The notes under the pieces are model-generated. The model ran no database searches, was not told the DNA's origin, and worked only from the letters and a program-made list of their open reading frames with translations. A stretch of DNA of 64,000 bases from Membranipora membranacea (lineage: Eukaryota; Bryozoa; Gymnolaemata; Cheilostomatida; Membraniporidae). Of the stretch, positions 51,109-63,200 are shown in pieces (position 1 is the first letter of the stretch; each line of letters opens with the position of its first letter). Position numbers and translations under genes: made by a program. The DNA lies in NCBI GenBank assembly GCA_914767715.1, contig OU612072.1, positions 3,536,001-3,600,000 of the forward strand, given 5' to 3'.

Positions 51109-52620
51109 CAAGTTTAGCTTTCCTAATAGCCAGAAGAGCATAGCTGCAGCTTCTATTGTTTCGGTAACCTGTTCTCATAACGTCGACGATGGGTGTGGAC
51201 AACTAGAACGCCATTCTCTAAAGTTAACCTTTACTTAGAAGATGGATTTGTTAGGATTAACGCGCACTGGATACATAGTTTGAGCTGTCTTATTGACTTG
51301 GGACCTTGGAACACTGCGTCCTATTCTTGGTGTGCAGGTTGGTTTGTATATGTTGTATTTCTCGACAGTGTATTTCTCCGGCTGCAGCCCAGAATGCGAT
51401 CGGTTTTATGTGAGAGGTTACAGGTACTGGCTATTATTACTTGATCGAATAAAAAGACGGACTTTTAAATCGATTGCTATAAAAAGGTTCTTATGTTTGT
51501 GAAATGGACTTGCTAATGTGTGTTCTAAAGTATTTTTTGTGCTAATGATAATAACTATGGTACAACAATAAAAGGATGGCCCAATTTTACCCTTGTATTT
51601 GTGGTTAGGCTGTAAAATTGTTAGTGAAATTCTGCTCCCTCTGTGAAGGCGACTGCGAAAGTAACAGCATGATATCGTTGACACTGAAAGAGCAAGCCAT
51701 TAACAAAGGCAGTCTAATTAACAAGAAAACTGCAAAAAATATGAATCATTGAAGTTTTCCACTTGATTTTCTGTTGTGACAGAAGCCGGAGTTTGAAGGG
51801 TGTACTGAACAAAATTTTTCCTCACAGACGGCTTCTTTATTCTTAACTGTTGTAAAAATTATTACCGATACAATAATTTAACCAATGATTTCATTCTGTT
51901 CAGATGATTACGACTGCTGCTGAACACCTGCGTGACGACTGCAGCTGCTGATGACCTGCGTGACGACTGCGACAGTAAAAGTCCGTCCGTCCGTGACATA
52001 CAACCAAACAGGACACACTATAGAAGAATGGAGTAGGCGATCTAATTGTGAAGAAAATTGAGGATAAAAAATAACACCAACAGCTATTTCATTGAGGCAT
52101 AGCAAATTCGGTGAGTTGATGATTTATTCCCCAATGTATTCATACAATTTTTACCCGAAAATTTGCGCAAGCCTTCCATACTTGATTTTCTCATTCTCAC
52201 CTTTGCAGGTCAGACATCAACAATTTTTCAAATAGGGATTAGAGCCAGCACATCACCAGGCAGGTCATTTCAACTTCTGTCAGCAATTTCCAGACCCAAA
52301 ATGTAAGAGCACTATTTATCATGATGATCCATTGGATTTTGGACCGTTTGACTCACAAGGGTTTGCAGTCAACCGTTTTAGGTGATCTCCTCTGCGGATG
52401 TTTAAGAAGTTAACAGTGTTTGTTCTATCCATTGTAAACTGTGTTATTAAATCATTCTGTAACTTTTATTGTAGTTTATTGCCCTATCGCTCCATTACAC
52501 TACTGCTGCTGCTAACAGCGTGATGGTTAATACATTGTGTGACTCTCAGAATTACTGGTCTGTTGGACTGTCAGACCTGGCTATAATAAGGTGAGAACGG
52601 TTCTTCCATGATGTAACTAT

Positions 52621-52645
52621 CCCCCCCCCCCCCCCCCCCCCCCCC
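52621..52645. repeat. Poly-C run
   Basis: Twenty-five consecutive C in unit 1 just after block D. Its length is likely uncertain in the assembly. Confidence 0.9.
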
Positions 52646-54028
52646 GTATTAAAAGAGACTTTCATTAATGGTGTGTTTTTATACGGTTCCAGCACTTAAT
52701 TATACATGTCATATGCATACAAAATATTTTGCAACCCTAAATGTTATAAATCGACAGGGAAAAATTTACTGCTTTTACACAGGCAAGGCAACATCTAGTA
52801 TTGATCATGACCAGATAGTTATACACAGCTCTTTTCCCACGGTCATCTATTATAGCTAAAGCTAAAACGTCTAATGTGTCCGTAGCTTTTGTATTTTGTT
52901 TTAATTTTGGCTTTCCATAGTTTTAGATACTAGGAATATTGTGTAGAGAGCAGTTGAAGAATTACCACTGGCGTAAGCTTCCTACTACTACATAGGGAAA
53001 ACGGAGAGAATAGACAGACAAACACGCAAAAAATAAAAAAAGGCAAGATACTATTACACACTTGCACTAAACTCATGGTGAATACAGTAAAGCGTGATCC
53101 TCATGCCAGATTTACCATTAACTCCCTACATGTAAATTCAGAGTACTGACTGTTAGCATTCTGAAAACTCTCAAAATTAATTATGTCGCATCAAGCAAAT
53201 GAAAGTGACACAAAATAAATACACATGGCTGTTCCCTGAAATGATCCTAAACCCATGTCTCTGCATTTGTTTACTAAACGTATTGTTTTAATTATTACAG
53301 ATCAGAGTAGACACATGATTCCGATAGTGGATGGCCGGTCAGCGCTGATATCAGCTTACTGCTTACCTACCTTATCCAGCGTGTGACTGAAATCAAGAAG
53401 TAAGTTTTTACAGATTTAGAGAGAAGATTTTTATTAATCTACTGGAACAAATTTTTATCACTTGCTTATGTAAAGCTCATCTGTTCTTACCGTAGAAGGT
53501 ACTACCAGGTACCAGCTTCACAATTTAGCATATTAATTTTTATCCATTTACACCTGACATCTTCAGTTATAATATGATATGACAATATGACCCATCTTGT
53601 AGCCAAAAGCAGAATGGTACGAGACCTTCAAGTCTGCTGTGAATAAGGCACAAGGCTTCCGCTGCAAACTATTTTGATGGAATAAGTTTCTCATTGCCTA
53701 GTTAAATTGCTGAGACAAACCAATATTGCCATTCGCCACGATGTTATTCCAAACATTCATTCAAAGATAACCCTTCCTTTCACTTGATATGTTCAAGGTA
53801 GCCTACAATGACAACTGATGGATCTATATGCATTATCGTACAAGCCCGGGAAATCTCAGTGAGAAAAACTTGGCTATAGGCAAATCAAGAGCAACAGCCA
53901 GAACACAGCGAGGAAATTGTTATCTGCCCCTGATCTTATTACAGCAAAGGTAAAATTTGTGCTCTGATAACTCCTAACATACAACATACAGCGGTGCACG
54001 TACCACTGCACAACACACAGGCCTTCAG

Positions 54029-54229
54029 CTAGAAACCATGAGTCAAGCGCTGTTTTGAGGTCTTCTCTAGTACAACCTCCTCATGGCCGGCCACAGAAGC
54101 ATGAAGCCACCCCTGTGTGTTGATGAGCATCTCAATCAATATCATCGATCCCTCAGTGCAATTTGTCAGTTTTGGTGTTTTGACATAAATGGTGTGTCTA
54201 CGCTGTTGCGCAACCAGGGAGGCTGCCAA
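54029..54229 (-). pseudogene. Possible ankyrin-repeat fragment
   Basis: The minus-strand frame contains INTQGWLHASVAGHEEVVLE, which resembles an ankyrin repeat (DxxGWTPLHxAxxxGHxEVVxLLL) with a short deletion at TPL. The flanking sequence has stops and no second repeat. If real it is an isolated relic inside unit 1, in a stretch that I cannot align with unit 2. Confidence 0.25.
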
Positions 54230-55473
54230 CTCTTCATTGTTTCAGTGCAACAATGTTCGCTCTATCACTCTCATGCTTATACTTTAAGCCAAACCAGTGC
54301 AGGGAGGTTTGCTTTCCATCAACTCATTGGCGCAAAGTCGCTATCGTCAAGACACCCGCCCCTCGTGCCATAGTTCACCACACTGAGCATAGTACAACTC
54401 ATACATAAGTCAGAGAGTTGACTTGTTTGCTCTACGGCCAGTGGGCTCACTGTGATCTCCTGTATCGTTCTGTCTGTCTTTTATGCGAGGGCCAAGCTTT
54501 TAATCCTATGTTTTTAATACCTCAGATCTAACTCAGACTCACTTTGATTTTTCACCATGCGGAGATTAAACTACTTTAATGTGAGTATTAAATTCATAAT
54601 CCCGCTTAGACTTCCCCTTCATCTAATCCTTACAAGGATTATAACAGATTCAGATTAGTAATAAACTTGTTTCAAATGAACTACATGTACTTTGGTACAA
54701 TATGCATTTAGTACCCTTGCATTTAAGGGACTCAAAGAGCGTTATTGCAAGAAGAAAATGTTCTAAAATGAACTAGATTTTGCTTTGTAGTATTGTACAT
54801 CTCTGCGGGAAGCCAAGTCTGAATTTTCAGAAGCTTACCATCACTAAGAAGATGTATGTGGGATAATCGAGCACTGGAGACCAAGAGTTTGACCTGTTCA
54901 ATTGGAGCCTGATCTCAATACACTGCTGTTCTCGCTACACTTTTTATGGGGTAAGGTTTAAATGTAGTATCACTCTGTATATGTCACAAAACGCCGACAT
55001 GGCGCAGCATTTGCTATAATTATACATTAGCTTCAATGAGAGGCTGCAGATAGCAATTGTAGAATGGACACGCCGAACTCTTCCCTTAAGGATGGCACCG
55101 ATTTATTCATAGAAGGCATTTTCAAGCTAATGATAATAATTACTGGTACAACATTAAATTGCGGGCTGTATTTTCAGATAAACTTTTGAATGCTGAGCTG
55201 CTCTGGGATAACTGCGACAGTAAAATCATGATATCAGTGACACTCAAAGAACCATGACACACCCTGGAAGAACGGAAAGGCAGCAGTTTAATGGAGTAAT
55301 GGAGAAAACCGAGTATTAAACACCATCATGTCAACAGCTATTGTACAGAGGCAACACAGAATCAGTGAGTTGATCGTATAACATTTCAAAGACAATTAAA
55401 ATTTTTGCCAAGAAAGACTATGTGAAAAAATTCAATTTGCTGTCAGTTTTTTCAAAATGCACAAAATTGAAAT

Positions 55474-55533
55474 TTGAAGGCTATTGAAGGCTATTGAAGG
55501 CTATTGAAGGCTATTGAAGGCTATTGAAGGCTT
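55474..55533. repeat. 10-bp tandem repeat TTGAAGGCTA
   Basis: Six copies of TTGAAGGCTA, nearly perfect, between blocks B and C of unit 2. Unit 3 has only a single similar stretch near 61010-61030, so the array expanded after the duplication. Confidence 0.9.
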
Positions 55534-57199
55534 ATTCAAGTAGGGTCTAACTGATATATTATGATTATCATCTTTACACTTGGTTCTGCTTTTAGATTAA
55601 CCAGTCCATAATGATGGAGATGGAGTTGTGATAAGATCTGTACCAACAAGTGCCTTTAAACTTTTAAAATTAGCTAACTATGAGTACCATTTACCAGCAT
55701 CTCAATCACCGTCTCAAGAATCTGGTATCGATAATACGGCTGCCAACATGACATGACATGACAGGGTGAGAGTTGTTTTCTATCTCTCTCTCATTATGAC
55801 TAGGGCACAAATTTTTCAGTTGAGAGCGATTGTCATTGACGTAATATGTTGTTGGGAAAACACTACCTTGATGAATGAATGATTTTGTGGTAAACTCGTT
55901 TAAAAATTTGATCATTCCTGCATTTAAATTTATTAAATGGCCATAGTTAGATTGTGAGAAATGGTAGTCATAATTGTAACACAGTTTTAGGGGAATGTCC
56001 AGCTAACAGGAATGGGGCCAAGTTTTACTCAAAGATATGTTATTTCCAGCACCATGTTAAACTATTTGCAGTTTCTGATAACTTCATTACAATTCATTTT
56101 TCTAGGATGAGTGACAACAGTTAACCACCATCCGCATAGCTATATATGGTCATAAAAGACTGTGACGTGATGTGGACGTAACAGAAGGCGCTAGACCCAC
56201 GATATTTCAACTAAACTGTACTGTGCAGGTAAGATATTCAAGGATTAGTACCTGCATAACACCAGGTAGCCAAGTTTAATTTGCCTGAAAGTTTCTTTAG
56301 TCAAAGAAAAATCAAATTATGTAACACAATATCACATTAAATATTTTTCCATTAGGCCCTCTGCAGTTGAATATTCAGCTAGTTAAAAGACTTCTGACAA
56401 GTTATCACCAGTATTTGTAGTTTTTGCTATTGAATAACCATAAGACACACTTTGTAGATTATAGATGGCTATTTTGACCCTCTCTCCTAAAACTCTGCGG
56501 CCAGAATGATAACTGCCCTCCCAATGGCTTATACTTGGCATGGATTTTGTGGCTGTCTAATTAAACTATTGGATCATCAGCTAAGGTTAACAGCTTCATC
56601 TTAAACCCGCTCAAAATTTGATCCTATGCTACCACATTAAAACACAACCCTATCAATTTACATAAGATGTTCATGAATAGAGAATTTTTATGTGTGTAGT
56701 CATGGATTTTCTTGTGACATGACATAAACTATCATGTTGTATAAGCTATCAGGTGAAACAAAATATTAGTCAGAAGGGGTTTGGGCAACTCAAACGCTGG
56801 CAGTTGAATCAAGCTTGGATCTGACTGCTCCCCGTGATAGTTCTGAAGTAAACATATCTTATGGATCTGCAGTTTCGCTCACCATATTGTCTCATATTGA
56901 TTTTCAGTGCATTATTACAAAACAGGCTAAGATACATGAGGCTAAAAATGGAGCGATAACTGGCACCGCTATCATATAGCTAAACTACTGGCACCGCTAT
57001 CATCCAGCTAAACTACTGGCGCTAATTCATCATGACATAGACAAGCATGAGAAGAGCAAAAAGAGAAGGTTGGTTCCAATATGTTCTTATGACAAAATCA
57101 AATAACCTATTCCGACCTTCAATAAGCTTTTTAGCTAACCAATGTTTGTCTAGAGCTTGATTTTGTTTTACTTATTAAAGCGTTACCTAACCTTGTCAC

Positions 57200-57272
57200 G
57201 CGGCCAAGGGTTTTGGTTTATTTAGTTTGCTTGGTGACGAACCAAACCAAACAAACCAAAACCCGTGGCCGC
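57200..57272. mobile_element. Small foldback insertion
   Basis: GCGGCCAAGGGTTTTGGTTT and the near reverse complement AAACCAAAACCCGTGGCCGC form a stem of about 30 bp around CTTGGTGACG. Three copies of GCTAAGCATA follow at 57271-57299. Unit 3 lacks the whole segment: there GCATTACCAGGTATCC is continuous (62796-62811), whereas unit 2 has GCGTTACC, then the insert, then CACCAGGTATCC. The insertion is therefore younger than the duplication. Confidence 0.6.
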
Positions 57273-57348
57273 TAAGCATAGCTAAGCATAGCTAAGCATC
57301 ACCAGGTATCCTTATCACCAATTTACATCTGAATTCCATCTACACAAA

Positions 57349-57467
57349 TTTGATCCAGTCCGTCTACATTGAATTGCTCCACTGTCAGCTATAAGCTGCA
57401 GAATAAAAATGCCTGCAGCATATCAGTAGAAGGGGGAGCAATTCCAAATGCAGGCAGACTGGATCAA
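57349..57467. repeat. Conserved foldback hairpin, unit 2 copy
   Basis: Outer arms TTGATCCAGTC (57349) and GACTGGATCAA (to 57467) pair, as do GAATTGCTCC and GGAGCAATTC, then the inner CTATAAGCTGCAG / CTGCAGCATATCAG. It ends 37 bases before block I. The inner stem is less perfect than in unit 3. Confidence 0.85.
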
Positions 57468-60261
57468 TCTTAATGCTCTGATTTATATGCTGCATATTTT
57501 GTAGTCTGAAGCTAAAGAAGCAGGTTGTGAAGAAGTTTTTGATGGTGGCTGATATTTATATACGGCAGTTTCATTAGGGCTGCAGAGAAAAGCTCAGGGC
57601 TCAAAAGGGGCACTGCTAAGAAACACTTGTCTGCTAATGACACTCATGCATGTAAGTAACTTCCGTTGCTCCCCCCTAAATAGTTTTCTAGCAATTCCAT
57701 TACATCACAGGGTGGTCTAGTCACTGAAACTTACGCACATAACTCTTGCGATGTAATATTACCTCATTGCCATGTAACAATATTTATCGTTGGCGCAATG
57801 CAATTTTGATCTTGAATTTGAAAACTGATCAGGTCCAACTCTTTCACTATCATTGCTCTGATGTCACTTGAAACAGACCCATGATAATGTACCTACAAAT
57901 CATACCACTATATTTGAGTTATTATGGTGAAACATTATCATTTTCGACATTTGGGAGAGAGACTTTGTCGTATATATAAACACTGTCCGACGGGTGGAGA
58001 GACAAAAATGCTTTTTCGTTTAGGGATGGTTGCAAAGTAAATCAATCATTTTACAAAAGTTATCCTCTCCTTGACATTAGGGAGATAACTTTAGATTGGA
58101 TGGTTATTAAATTGGTTTTGGTATTAAAATCAATGATTAGTCTTCATGGTTGCAACAATTGCATTTGTAATCGCACTGATTAAAAACTGTTAAAGAGTTA
58201 TTTGGCGATATCACAAATCACCATCGAGGGCATCACCCTCAGGCCCCATACTTCTTCTATTATAATATTCTTAATTCCGGCAAAAGACTAAAAAGTGAGA
58301 GGGGATGTAAAATGACCCGTGCATCGTCCCTGTGATAATTCTAATTCTAATGTTAAAGTTAGGATCAACATCATCATATGATGTAATTGTTTATTTCATT
58401 ACAGAGTTAACCGTTACATTATGATAGCAGGTGGTTATCTGGCACCAGTATCAACTTACTGATCACAAATCATGGAATAGATTGTGGAAGAGATAGAAGG
58501 AGAGATTGCGGAAGTAGGAGATGAATGAATATAGAGGTAGGAATATTTTTGCAGATTTTTACAATTAGGAAAGCGACATCAATTATTCTATTGAAAACCT
58601 GAGAGTACTTTGTATCACTTGCATGTGTAAAGCTCCTCTGTTTACACTGTAGAAGGCAATTCCTGGTATCTGTTTCACATTTGGAACATATTTATTAGCC
58701 AAAATCAGAAAATGAGACATTCAATCCCGCTGTAAAGGACAAGAATAACTGGTAACTTATATCCATAGATGACAGAAGTTATCATTGTGAAGAAAAGTTC
58801 TGTTTGAAGCGAGATATACTGCAAGGGCGCAGAAGGTCACACGCAATAATTCGAACAACAAATTATGTAAGTAAAATAACAAAATAGAATGACTTTTTTG
58901 AACTCTTTGGAATGGACTATTTATCTCATTGCCCAGTTTAATTGCCGCAAAACACCAATATTGCCACAATGTGGTCCTGTCTTGAACTTTGAGAGAGATC
59001 CTTGTGTGTTAAACTAACCTGGAATAATGTCAATTTATATATTTTAGACCAAACTGGTTGTCAGCGGTCATCGCCCAACTTCTAGCTCAGATGTACTGGG
59101 ACATCCTATGAATCATATGCCTTTACATTCAAACCTGGGAGATCTTGGAGGGCAGCTCTAGTTAAAGGTAAATTGAGATATCAATAGCCGAGCAGAGCTC
59201 TGTCATTATTATCAATGCCAAGGAATACTTGTTACACTGAATAGGATCGAATCTGTGATTTAATTTTTCATGCCGACTAGTTTGATATTGTATTTATTGA
59301 ATTCTAATTGTTTGAATCAACTCTATGGTACAAACTTGCTAATACTGCAAAAAATTGAACCTTGATAATTTAAAAAATATCGTTACAGAGTCAAATCATA
59401 AGATAAATCCATTCAATCCACCAAAATTACGACACAGATATATAGCTGCTGTACTTCCGTATCACAAAAACTTGGAACATGAAGCTTTAATTTACACCGG
59501 CTAAAATCACGAATGGTACCCCCAATTTACTTTCCTAGAGCTACTTAATTTTTGCCAGCGGAGACTCAAGTAGCAATAAAACATTCTGAATGATCGATCC
59601 AAAGTCATCACAGTGTCTGCACCTCTATGTTATCATGCCACTTTATAATTTCTAGGTGTTACAGAAGAGATGGATATTGTCATGGTACAGAGACATGACA
59701 TTTTAGGGAGATTAACTTTTGTCATAGAAGAGACTCAGCAGTTGAAACAGTAACAAGCCAATACCTGATTCTACAACCGAGCTTGAGAGAGAGAGAGAGA
59801 TCGGACCTAAGCTAATCTAAAACTGCACTGGTGGCCTAATAATCTTCAAAGGTAAGGGCAATCTTGTTTGAACTGAATGTTATTGCAGATTGAGTGAAAA
59901 CTAAAATACACCACTTTTACATTTAATCTCTTCAGCTGGTACTGTCATAACGTTACAATGCAATAAAATCGAGATAATTCTACTGCGATGAATTTGTTTC
60001 CTTCTGTAAAAAAATAAACGGGGACACAACACATAATGTGAACTCTAAAATAAATGTTAAATAACAAATGTATCTGTGCCAGCCATTTTGTTTCAATTTT
60101 GTCCATTCATAATTACAGGCAAGAGTAATGACATCATGCTGACAGCAGGGTGCTGACAGCAGGGGGATGATTGGCGTTGATATCAGCTTGCCGCTTACCT
60201 ACCTAACGGATCATGAGACGGAAAAGATTGCAGAAGCAGAAGAAATGAGATAACCTACTAT

Positions 60262-63200
60262 CATAATGAAGCCGATTGGTGGACAGCTAATCACCTTGAC
60301 AAAAGTTCACCTTTACTTATACTTCTTTGCTGATACTACTCTGTTGGGATAGTTCGAGGACTGGAGACATCATACTTGACCTGTCTAACTGAAGTTTGAC
60401 CTGAACAAGTTGAACTGCTATTATTGTAGAGGTGAGTTGCAAATGAAGTATTTTCCGTCTGTATGTTTCTCCAACAACAGTACAACTTGGAACAGCTAAC
60501 GTATGTTGCTGATAACAGTGATTAACTCGATTGACTAAACACCAAACTTTGAAGTCTATCGTTATAAAAAGACACTCAGATTTATGGTGAATGCACAAAA
60601 TGTGTGGTTCCTGATTTATTCATTAAAATGTATTCTTGATAATCCTTACTGGTACATCAATAAACAGTGTTCACAATTTCCCTTTATTATATTTTCAGAT
60701 AAGCTTTAAATTGCTATTTGAAACCAGCCAATTAACATCTGCACTCCAGAGCGAAGTTAACTATGACAGAACTGTGTGATATCACTAGACACGCCACAGA
60801 ACAAGAGAGTGGGTAGTCTCAATACCAAACCACTACACAACTTAATTTCGCTGAGGCAACACCAATTGAGTGAGTTGATCACATCAACGTTCAAAGACAA
60901 CGATGATTTTCTATAGAAATTTTTTTTCAGTCAGTCTTCTTTTAAATGTGAACAACTTTGTTAATATAATGCCCAAATACGTGGAAGCGTACTAATCCCC
61001 TAAAGTTGAGGTTGAAGTCGAAGGTGATTCAAGTATCTGGTATATGATCAAACATTTCATAATGTCATTTTTACATTGGTTATGTTTAAGGTTGATCCAG
61101 TCCAGTGCCACACCAGGCAAAATAATAGGGCAATTTAGCCTAAATAAAGACCTCACAGTCCAGTCCTTACTTTAAGTACCAGGATGTCGAGCACAGCCAC
61201 AAAGACCGCCTCAAGAACCTGATATAGATAACGCAAAGCCGGCTGCCAACATGAGGAGGTTAGATTTGTGTTATCCTCTCGATGACTTGGCTACAAATTG
61301 TTGCAGATATGCGTGCTTGTCATTTACGTTATGTTATTGGGACAATTTTACTGAAGGGTTAACTCATTTATATCCATGGTGGCCTAAGTGAGCACTAATT
61401 GTAAGCAATCGTAGTTGTTAACCAATTTTTAAGGAACGTACAGTATTTGCCAACGCAACGTGATATGTTTTTCCAGCACCATGTTAAACTGGTTGCAGTT
61501 TCCATAACATTGTTACGATTCACATTTCTAGGACGAGTAACAAAAGCTAAATAACATCCACATAGCAATATTTGATAATCAAGGACTGTAAGCTTGAGGG
61601 ACGGAACAGGTGGCGCCATATTCACGATGTTTCAAGTAAACTGGCGATACGCCTTGGTGAGGATACCAGCATATCATAACTCCTCAATCTGAGCTCGGCA
61701 GTTTTATAAACGCTCTTATTGTTCTGTGCAGGTAAAATAGGATTATTGCCAGCAAATAACCAAGTAGCCAATTTTAATTTCTGTCTGCAAGTTTCTTAAG
61801 CCGAAGAAAAGTTGTTTATTTATCCTTATAATTCATTAAACAGACGAATAGTCAACTAGTCGGATAGCTGAAATCTTTCTCACAAGAAATCACAAGTATT
61901 TGTAGTTTCCACTGCTGAAATCTGCTACCAAATAACCTTTTTACAACCATTTGTAGATTATAGATACATTGTACGTCTGCTGACAGCCTTCTGGCTAAAT
62001 TGAGCCTACCTAAAAACTATTGCCCCTGAACCGATAGCTGTATCTATGACTAATGACTATGCATGGAATTAGTGGCTGTCTAAACTATTGGATAGTTTGT
62101 TCATCAACTTAGGGTAAGTCCTCTTAACAGTTTCATCTTATATATACTTTTATTGGCAACCAAAGTCATCTCATTCGAAATGTTTTGCACTCAGTGCCAG
62201 AATTTTTTTTTTAAACAAAGAAAAGAAACAGAAAGGAAAGAATAATATTAAACCTGTTTTAAATTAAATCTCATGGTACCATGTTAAAACACAACCCTAT
62301 CAATTAACAAGAGATTTTTATGAGAAGTGAATTTTCATATATAGTCATGGTTTTTCTCATGACATGAAATAAACCATCAGGTGAATACAGACTATAGGCC
62401 AGTCAGATTGGGGGAAACTCCAATGTTGGTAGCTGGATCAAACTTGGATCTAACTATTCCCTGTGATAATTTAAAAGTTAAAATACTTTATGGGTCTGCT
62501 GTTGTGCTAGCTATTTGCTAATATTGTTTTAATTATTTTCAGTGTTTTATCACAGATCAGACAAGACGCATCAGGCTAAAAGTTGACAAATAACTAGCGC
62601 TGGTATCAGCTTCCTGCTAACCTACTGGTTCTGATATATATCATGAGATAGACAATCATGAGAAGAACGAGTCAAGAAGGTAGAATATCAATCGGTTCTT
62701 ATGAATGACAAAATCAAATAGTCCATTCCGACACTCAATTACCTTTTTAGCGGATTCACGCTTGTCCCAAGCTTGACTGTGCTTTCCATTTGAAAGCATT
62801 ACCAGGTATCCGTATCACAAATTTGCACCTGATTTTACACCATCTACACCTAAATCAAATTTGATCCAGTCCCCCTACATTGAAATTGATCCCCTGTCCA
62901 CTAATATGCTGCAGATTAATAATTCCTGCAGCATATTAGTGGAAGGGGGAGCAATTCCGAATGCGGGCAGACTGGATCAAATTTAGTTTAACTCGCCTCT
63001 TGCCCTGATTTATATGCTGCACATTTTGTAGTCAAAGTTGAAGAAGCAGGCTGTGAAGAAGTTTTTGATGGCGGCTGATATTTATATACGGTAGATGTTA
63101 AGTGTGAGAAGGACTGCAGAGAAGAGCTCAGGGCTAAAAAGGGGCGCTGTTAAGAAACACCTGTCTGCTAATGACACATTTATGTAAGTACCTCTTGTCA

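Larger units (their letters stand above)
51109..54790 (+). repeat. Duplicated unit 1 of the non-coding array
   Basis: Carries blocks A, B, C, D, F and G. Compared with unit 2 it lacks the E-hairpin-I segment: sequence passes from block D (52590) through a poly-C tract and unique sequence to block F (53301). Its part from 53400 to 53780 aligns with unit 2 at about 58560-59000 (shared GTGTAAAGCTC, TCTCATTGCC-AGTT and CCAATATTGCCA). Confidence 0.6.
54791..60261 (+). repeat. Duplicated unit 2 of the non-coding array (fullest copy)
   Basis: Carries blocks A, B, C, D, E, hairpin, I, F, G, H and a second F-like block from 60119. Alignment with unit 3 is clear by eye from block B to about 58350 (for example TGTAGATTATAGAT, GGCTGTCTAA, CTGCAGAGAAAAGCTCAGG). 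It is interrupted by a foldback insertion at 57200-57272. Confidence 0.65.
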
